Source: Clostridia bacterium (GTDB lineage: Bacteria > Bacillota > Clostridia > Oscillospirales > CAG-272). From it: DNA of 9,615 bases. The notes under the pieces were generated by a model. That model saw nothing but the letters and a program-made list of their open reading frames with translations. It was not told the DNA's origin and did no database searches. Positions 6,298 to 9,615 of this stretch are shown piece by piece (the stretch's first letter is position 1; every line of letters starts with the position of its first letter). The translations under genes were made by a program, and so were the position numbers. The stretch lies in NCBI GenBank assembly GCA_017451975.1, contig JAFTNI010000036.1, positions 1 through 9,615 of the forward strand, in the 5' to 3' direction.

Positions 6298-6489
6298 TTA
6301 GTGAAATACGGCGGCTATTGCATCTGCAAGAAGAGCAAAAGGGGCAAGCGCCGCGAAAGCGAAGAGGCGAAGGCGGGTGCGGTTTTTTTCTGTGAAAAGT
6401 GTTTTTTTGGGGCGGTCGGGCCCGTCGATATAATAAGAATATACCGTGTAACCGCAAACTGTTTCTACGTTGACGTTTGAATTTTCCAT
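6298..6489 (-). CDS. Small single-helix membrane protein under S24-repressor-type operators
   Basis: A 63-aa protein I do not recognise. The ATG at 6489 has a clear GGAGG site 7 bases upstream, and the gene has its own perfect promoter and terminator, so it is very likely real despite its size. Residues 1-41 are hydrophilic with several Tyr (YTVYSYY at 14-20), a PDRPKK turn (24-29) and a basic patch (KNRTRLR, 35-41). Residues 42-62 form one hydrophobic helix with acidic Asp56 inside it, and the C-terminus is Phe-His. The basic patch before the helix predicts an N-in, C-out orientation. It is divergent from the XRE-S24 repressor and carries two of its putative operators, so it is probably the repressor's target. 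A damage- or stress-induced effector of the small membrane toxin or division-inhibitor kind is possible but unproven. Confidence 0.75.
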   Translation of the reverse strand: MENSNVNVETVCGYTVYSYYIDGPDRPKKTLFTEKNRTRLRLFAFAALAPFALLADAIAAVFH

Positions 6490-6505
6490 ATGTGGCCTCC
6501 GAATT

Positions 6506-6521
6506 TTACCTTGTGGGGTGA
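6506..6521. promoter_or_regulatory. Operator candidate O1 (TTACC-N6-GGTGA)
   Basis: TTACC (6506-6510) and GGTGA (6517-6521) match the TTACC-N6-GGTAA pattern with one deviation. It lies at about +5 to +20 of the small gene's transcript, just before its ribosome site (6496-6500). Its start is 33 bases, about three helical turns, from O2, which would place repressor dimers on one DNA face. Confidence 0.6.
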
Positions 6522-6532
6522 TTTGTGAGTTA

Positions 6533-6561
6533 ATTATACTACCTTGCGCGGTAAATGTCAA
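6533..6561 (-). promoter_or_regulatory. Perfect-consensus sigma-A promoter of the small membrane protein
   Basis: TTGACA (6561-6556), 17 bases, TATAAT (6538-6533): every base matches consensus. Transcription should start near 6526. Unregulated, this would be one of the strongest promoters in the cell, which for a 63-aa membrane protein implies tight repression. The spacer is almost wholly occupied by a candidate operator (6539-6554). Confidence 0.85.
6539..6554. promoter_or_regulatory. Operator candidate O2 inside the promoter spacer
   Basis: CTACC (6539-6543) and GGTAA (6550-6554) around a 6-base centre. It occupies 16 of the 17 bases between the -10 and -35 boxes of the small gene's promoter, so a bound dimer would exclude RNA polymerase. 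A weaker version, ATACC-N6-GATAA, starts 22 bases away at 6561 and may be a further site. Confidence 0.68.
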
Positions 6562-6622
6562 TACCTTTTTCGATAATTTTTGATAAAATTTATAAAAATA
6601 TCGAAAAAATCACAAAAAATTC

Positions 6623-6651
6623 TTTACAAATTTTATATTCTATGGTATAAT
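6623..6651 (+). promoter_or_regulatory. Sigma-A promoter of the XRE-S24 repressor
   Basis: TTTACA (6623-6628), a 17-base spacer and TATAAT (6646-6651), with TG one base before the -10. Only one base departs from consensus. Start near 6658; the leader is about 59 bases. A second TATAAT at 6687-6692 lacks a -35 box and is less likely to be used. Confidence 0.8.
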
Positions 6652-6652
6652 T

Positions 6653-6668
6653 TTACCGTAAAAGGTAA
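6653..6668. promoter_or_regulatory. Operator candidate O3 at the repressor gene's own start site
   Basis: TTACC (6653-6657), six bases, GGTAA (6664-6668): a perfect inverted repeat. It begins 2 bases after the -10 box of the repressor promoter and covers the expected start site, which fits autorepression. A further inverted repeat, ATCGG-N5-CCGAT, overlaps its end at 6668-6682. Confidence 0.68.
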
Positions 6669-6716
6669 TCGGGTATTCCGATAGGTTATAATTTTGTATT
6701 TTATGAGGGTTTATTT

Positions 6717-7439
6717 ATGGACTGGCTTTTGAATATAAAAAAATTGAAAAAGGAAAAAAATCTTACAAACGAAGCTTTGGCGGAAAAATCGGGCATTTCG
6801 CTCGGCACTATAAATAAGCTTTTTTCGGGCGCCAGCGCAGACCCGAAGTTTTCTACGCTTTGCGCGCTTTCCGATGCTTTCGGTGTTTCCATCGACGAAA
6901 TGATGGGCAGAAAAAAGGGCGAGGACCCCGAGCTTTCCAAAAACGAATATTTTGCGAAATATATGGAGCTTGGCGAGGAGGGCAGAACGCTTGTAAACCG
7001 CGTTATTGCCGAGGAGCACGCGCGCGTTTTGCGCGAGCAATCTACGGTGACGTATTCGCTCGATATGCCGAAAACGCGCACGATAAGGCTTTATAACATT
7101 TCCGCTTCCGCGGGCACGGGCTCTTACCTTTCCTCTGCGGATTATACGAACATTTCGCTTTACTCCACACCCGTGACGGACGAAGCGGATTTCGCCGTTA
7201 AGGTTTACGGCGACAGTATGCTACCCAAATACACAAGCGGCGATATTCTGCTTATAAAAAGCGCGAAAGCGGTGGAAGTGGGCGAATACGGCATTTTCTC
7301 TGTAGACGGCGAAAGCTTTGTTAAAAAATTCGGCGGCGATAAGCTTATTTCGCTCAACCCCGAATACGGCAATATCTCTCTTTCAGAGTTCAGCCAGGTC
7401 GTTTGCTTCGGCAAGGTTCTGGGCAAGCTTAAAAAGTGA
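6717..7439 (+). CDS. XRE-S24 self-cleaving-type repressor (LexA/CI-like)
   Basis: This 240-aa cytosolic repressor joins a Cro/CI-type helix-turn-helix (residues 5-62, with the EALAEKSGISLGTINKLFSG core) through a linker (65-120) to an S24 peptidase domain (about 122-238). In this family RecA-type or other stress signals trigger cleavage of the protein's own Ala-Gly bond by a Ser/Lys dyad, which inactivates the repressor. All parts are visible: Ala132-Gly133 in SASAGTG, Ser167 in YGDSM, and Lys203 in SFVKK at about the usual spacing (Lys204 is the alternative). The start ATG at 6717 has GAGGG 7 bases upstream. It is divergent from the 63-aa membrane protein, and three shared inverted repeats lie over the two promoters. 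It is not LexA proper, whose DNA-binding domain is a winged helix. It resembles phage-type repressors, yet no phage genes are near. Confidence 0.92.
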   Translation: MDWLLNIKKLKKEKNLTNEALAEKSGISLGTINKLFSGASADPKFSTLCALSDAFGVSIDEMMGRKKGEDPELSKNEYFAKYMELGEEGRTLVNRVIAEEHARVLREQSTVTYSLDMPKTRTIRLYNISASAGTGSYLSSADYTNISLYSTPVTDEADFAVKVYGDSMLPKYTSGDILLIKSAKAVEVGEYGIFSVDGESFVKKFGGDKLISLNPEYGNISLSEFSQVVCFGKVLGKLKK

Positions 7440-7442
7440 TGG

Positions 7443-7466
7443 AAAGGCGGTTTTACCGCCTTTTTT
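7443..7466 (+). terminator. Rho-independent terminator of the S24 repressor gene
   Basis: AAAGGCGGT (7443-7451), TTT loop and ACCGCCTTT (7455-7463), with a T-run to 7466. The stem begins 3 bases after the repressor stop. It includes the stop codon and last codons of the convergent symporter gene, so the symporter's C-terminal KEKRR is partly fixed by terminator pairing. On the minus strand only three Ts follow, so it is weaker that way. Confidence 0.85.
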
Positions 7467-8772
7467 CTTTTGCAAAAAGCACCGCCGTTTCCGCCCTTAT
7501 TTCCTTGCGCAGAAGGAAGAGCGCGGGCAGGTTTGCGCCCGTCATAAGCGCTATGGCGGCATCTGCCGTTTTCCACACCGCGCCCTCGGAAAGCGAGGAT
7601 GCGAAAACCACCGTGCAGAGGTAGAGCAGAGTATATACAAGCACGGCTTTTTTTGATTTGATTATGTATGCAAGCGCGCTTCTGCCGTAGAATGCCCAGC
7701 ATACTGCCGTGGCAAGCGCGAAAAAGCATATGGCGGCGCCGACGGCGTATTTCGCCCACGCACCGAGCGAGCTTTCGAAGGCGGCGAGGGCAAAAGCCAT
7801 GCCGTTTTCCTCGAAAACTCCCTTTTGCATCGCGATAAGCAGCACGAAAGCCGAAAGCGTGCATATAACTACCGTATCGAGCAAAACCTCAAAAAGCCCG
7901 AGAATCCCCTGCTTTGCGGGCGAGCTTGCCTCTGCGCCTGCGTGCGCAAGCGGGGCAGTGCCGCTGCCCGCCTCGTGCGAAAACGTGCCCTTTGCCACGC
8001 CCTCTGCCACGTTTTTAGAAAGCAGAAAGCCGAGTATGCCGCCGAAAGCGGAATCGAAGCGGAAGGCCCCGCGGAATATTTCCGAAACAGCCGCGGGAAT
8101 ATACTCTGCTTCGCGGAAAATAACGGCAAGGCAGAGCGCTATGTAAACTCCGCTCATAAGCGGCAGCACTATGCTTGTAAAGCGCGAAATGCGCGCAAAG
8201 CCGCCAAATATCACGGCGGCGGTTACAAGCGCAAAGCACGCGCCGAAAAGGGTTTTGTTCACGCCGAAAATATAGTGCGCGCTTTCAAGCGCCGCGCTTA
8301 CCTGCACGATGTTGCCAAGCGCAAAGGAGGAAACCACGCAGGCGCACGAAAATATAAGCGCAAGCGCGCGCCCTGCGCCGCCGCCCACGCCCTCGCTCAT
8401 ATAATACATCGGCCCGCCCGAAAGAAGCGCGCCGCTTTTTTTGCGGTATTTTACGCCGAGCGTAATTTCGCAGTATTTAAGCACCATGGAAACAAGCGCG
8501 CTTACCCATATCCAGAAAACCGCGCCCGCACCGCCGAGCAGCAGTGCCACGGCAACGCCCGCTATATTGCCTACGCCGAGCGCGCCCGCAAGCGAAGCCG
8601 AAAGCGCGCGCAGCGGCGAAATGCCGCCTTTTTTTCCGCTTTGCGAAAACGCCGCGCGAAAAGTTTTCACGGGGTGAATAAAGAAGAAGCCTTTTAAATA
8701 AAATGTAAAAAAGAGCCCGCCGCAAAGTATGGCGCAGGAAAGAAAAAGCGAAAGCGCTTCGGAAAAATTCAT
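7453..8772 (-). CDS. AGCS-family amino acid (alanine/glycine):sodium symporter
   Basis: A 439-aa cytoplasmic-membrane transporter with about 10-11 hydrophobic segments, family AGCS (TC 2.A.25), which brings in alanine, glycine or similar amino acids with sodium. A start at 8790 is possible, but the ATG at 8772 has AAGGA 9 bases upstream and the normal family N-terminus (hydrophilic start, then a first helix at 5-28), so I prefer it. Family landmarks: GVGNIAGVA at 66-74, GGPMYYM at 119-125, the highly typical GVAKGTFSHEAGSGTAPLAHA stretch at 258-278, LLDTVVICT at 297-305 and CWAFYG at 358-363. At the first landmark I recall GTGN as usual, so Val67 may be a substitution close to the substrate/sodium site. 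It is a single-gene unit, convergent with the S24 repressor and divergent from groES. The substrate cannot be fixed from sequence alone. Confidence 0.93.
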   Translation of the reverse strand: MNFSEALSLFLSCAILCGGLFFTFYLKGFFFIHPVKTFRAAFSQSGKKGGISPLRALSASLAGALGVGNIAGVAVALLLGGAGAVFWIWVSALVSMVLKYCEITLGVKYRKKSGALLSGGPMYYMSEGVGGGAGRALALIFSCACVVSSFALGNIVQVSAALESAHYIFGVNKTLFGACFALVTAAVIFGGFARISRFTSIVLPLMSGVYIALCLAVIFREAEYIPAAVSEIFRGAFRFDSAFGGILGFLLSKNVAEGVAKGTFSHEAGSGTAPLAHAGAEASSPAKQGILGLFEVLLDTVVICTLSAFVLLIAMQKGVFEENGMAFALAAFESSLGAWAKYAVGAAICFFALATAVCWAFYGRSALAYIIKSKKAVLVYTLLYLCTVVFASSLSEGAVWKTADAAIALMTGANLPALFLLRKEIRAETAVLFAKEKRR

Positions 8773-8819
8773 AAAAACACATCCTTTCACGAAATAAATA
8801 TGCGAAAGCGTGAAGAAAA

Positions 8820-8849
8820 ATTATAGAAAGTTTTAATAATTGTGAACAA
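8820..8849 (-). promoter_or_regulatory. Predicted promoter of the symporter gene
   Basis: TATAAT (8825-8820) with TTGTTC (8849-8844) 18 bases upstream. The -10 is perfect and the -35 poor (TTG only), which suits a promoter under regulation. Transcription should begin near 8813, leaving a leader of about 40 bases. The -35 box lies within a large inverted repeat at 8839-8861. Confidence 0.6.
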
Positions 8850-8861
8850 TCTGTTAACAAT
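8839..8861. promoter_or_regulatory. 23-bp inverted repeat over the symporter -35 box
   Basis: ATTGTGAACA (8839-8848), ATC, TGTTAACAAT (8852-8861): two 10-base arms matching at 9 of 10 positions. The arms resemble Rex half-sites (TTGTGAA/TTAACAA), but they are 7 bases apart instead of the usual 4, so Rex is not a good assignment. A repressor bound here would cover the symporter -35 box, and the site ends 11 bases before the groES -35 box. Confidence 0.55.
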
Positions 8862-8872
8862 GAAAATACCTA

Positions 8873-8901
8873 TTGATTTTTAGCGGCAATTTAGGTAAAA
8901 T
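8873..8901 (+). promoter_or_regulatory. groESL promoter (sigma-A type)
   Basis: TTGATT (8873-8878), 17 bases, TAAAAT (8896-8901). Start near 8908, just ahead of the CIRCE element. This is the usual layout of HrcA-controlled chaperonin operons. Confidence 0.8.
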
Positions 8902-8912
8902 ATAACGTGAAA

Positions 8913-8939
8913 TTAGCACTCGCGGCTCGTGAGTGCCAA
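8913..8939. promoter_or_regulatory. CIRCE element (HrcA operator)
   Basis: TTAGCACTC (8913-8921), a 9-base centre and GAGTGCCAA (8931-8939). The consensus is TTAGCACTC-N9-GAGTGCTAA, so only one base of 18 differs. It lies at about +5 to +31 of the groESL transcript. HrcA bound here represses groESL until heat or misfolded protein ties up GroEL. hrcA itself is not in the window. Confidence 0.95.
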
Positions 8940-8980
8940 AAAACAAGAAAATAATATATTTTATATACGGAGGTCTTATT

Positions 8981-9271
8981 ATGACACTTAAACCCCTTTC
9001 CGACCGCGTTGTGCTTAAAATGCTCGAAGCGGAAGAAACAACAAGAGGCGGCATCATTCTCGCAGGCAGTGCGAAGGAAAAACCCCAGACGGCTGAGGTT
9101 ATCGCAGTCGGCCCCGGCGCTTACAACGCAGAAACAGGCGCAAGAACGCCCCTCGACGTTAAAGTAGGCGACAAGGTTATTGCAAGCAAATATGCCGGCA
9201 CGGAAGTTAAGCTCGGCAGCGAAGAATATATCGTTGTTCGCGCAGACGATATTCTCGCAATAGTAGAATAA
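8981..9271 (+). CDS. groES: Co-chaperonin GroES (Cpn10)
   Basis: A 96-aa cytosolic lid protein that forms a heptamer and caps GroEL during ATP-driven folding. The frame is open from 8933, but the ATG at 8981 has GGAGG 7 bases upstream and gives the standard N-terminus (MTLKPLSDRVVLK). The mobile loop lies at about 17-33, with the GroEL-binding hydrophobic triplet Ile-Ile-Leu at 25-27; GPG at 44-46 and the C-terminal VRADDILAI strand are also standard. Length is normal. It is first in the groES-groEL operon under CIRCE control, 38 bases ahead of groEL. Confidence 0.97.
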   Translation: MTLKPLSDRVVLKMLEAEETTRGGIILAGSAKEKPQTAEVIAVGPGAYNAETGARTPLDVKVGDKVIASKYAGTEVKLGSEEYIVVRADDILAIVE

Positions 9272-9309
9272 TTTTAGTTTAAGAATAATTTTTTTCGGAG
9301 GAAAAAGTC

Positions 9310-9615
9310 ATGGCAAAAGATATTGCATACGGCATGGATGCCCGTGCCGCACTTGAACGCGGTATAGACAAACTCGCAAATACCGTTAAGATCACACTCG
9401 GCCCCAAGGGCAGAAACGTTGTTCTCGATAAAAAATACGGCGCACCCCTTATTACAAACGACGGCGTAACAATCGCCAAAGAAATTGAGCTTGAAGACCC
9501 GATGGAAAACATGGGTGCTGCTCTCGTTCGCGAAGTAGCGACAAAAACAAACGACGCAGCAGGTGACGGTACTACAACGGCCACACTCCTTGCTCAGGCA
9601 CTCGTTCGCGAAGGC
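9310..9615 (+). CDS. groEL: Chaperonin GroEL (Cpn60), N-terminal part only
   Basis: The first 102 codons are present; the rest lies past the right edge. GroEL is the tetradecameric ATPase that encloses and folds non-native proteins with GroES. The start ATG at 9310 has GGAGG 8 bases upstream. The visible part is the start of the equatorial domain: the ATP-binding TLGPKGRNV at 29-37, Asp51 in NDGVT and the DGTTT nucleotide motif at 86-90 (Asp86, matching E. coli Asp87). No unusual residues are seen. The second residue pattern MAKDIAYGMDAR varies from the commoner MAKEIKF start, but this is within family range. Confidence 0.97.
   Translation, partial: MAKDIAYGMDARAALERGIDKLANTVKITLGPKGRNVVLDKKYGAPLITNDGVTIAKEIELEDPMENMGAALVREVATKTNDAAGDGTTTATLLAQALVREG

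Noticed and set aside
6044..6457. 137-codon open frame on the minus strand
   Set aside because: It overlaps the better-supported 63-aa gene and reads through its terminator; the content is low-complexity and basic.
6717..7439. Prophage immunity region
   Set aside because: The repressor is phage-like, but neither neighbour is a phage gene; no integrase, Cro or attachment-site duplication is visible in the window.
7825..8697. 290-codon open frame on the plus strand
   Set aside because: It is antisense to the AGCS symporter, whose family motifs are unmistakable; the Ala/Arg/His-rich translation is typical of a shadow frame.
8844..8856. LexA box (GAAC-N4-GTTC) near the symporter
   Set aside because: After GAAC the second half is out of register, so the consensus is not met. 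No LexA box was seen elsewhere, including near the S24 repressor.
8840..8860. Rex operator upstream of the symporter
   Set aside because: The half-sites fit but are separated by 7 bases where Rex sites have 4.

Overview
The window looks like a chromosomal segment of a Gram-positive, probably anaerobic Firmicute of the class Clostridia. The grounds are the consensus sigma-A promoters and strong Shine-Dalgarno sites, HrcA/CIRCE control of groESL, use of the MEP isoprenoid pathway, an AGCS-type amino acid/sodium symporter, lipoprotein rather than outer-membrane signals, and dispersed GC-rich hairpin repeats of a kind common in gut Clostridia. The species cannot be named from this sequence. No phage structural genes, transposases, rRNA, tRNA or CRISPR array were found.

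Layout: (a) 1-2972, minus strand: a three-gene operon read right to left. It contains an unknown three-helix membrane protein, dxr (translationally coupled by an ATGA overlap) and a threonine-rich lipoprotein metallophosphoesterase that runs off the left edge. (b) 2973-3222: a divergent AT-rich control region with two back-to-back extended -10 promoters and a perfect 18-bp palindrome. (c) 3223-5097, plus: dxs. Dxs and Dxr carry out the first two steps of the MEP pathway, so this region holds the pathway's entry point under one shared control region. (d) 5098-5357: a bidirectional terminator and two inverted copies of a dispersed hairpin repeat. (e) 5358-5972, minus: an XRE regulator with four membrane segments and its own strong promoter. 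(f) 5973-6297: no gene; a long hairpin/tandem repeat and a strong bidirectional terminator. (g) 6298-7439: a 63-aa membrane protein (minus) divergent from a self-cleaving-type XRE-S24 repressor (plus). (h) 7453-8772, minus: an AGCS-family symporter, convergent with the repressor. (i) 8773-8980: a second divergent control region holding a palindromic operator candidate and a CIRCE element. (j) 8981-9615, plus: groES and the start of groEL.

The most interesting part is (g). Three 16-bp sites of the form TTACC-N6-GGTAA, one of them perfect, lie only around the two divergent promoters. One fills 16 of the 17 spacer bases of a perfect-consensus promoter driving the 63-aa membrane protein. Another covers the start site of the repressor's own promoter. 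The repressor retains the Ala-Gly cleavage site and the Ser/Lys dyad of the LexA/CI family. Together this looks like a compact stress-inducible switch whose output is a tiny membrane protein, outside any visible prophage. Promoter, operator and start-site statements come from reading the sequence by eye and are predictions.
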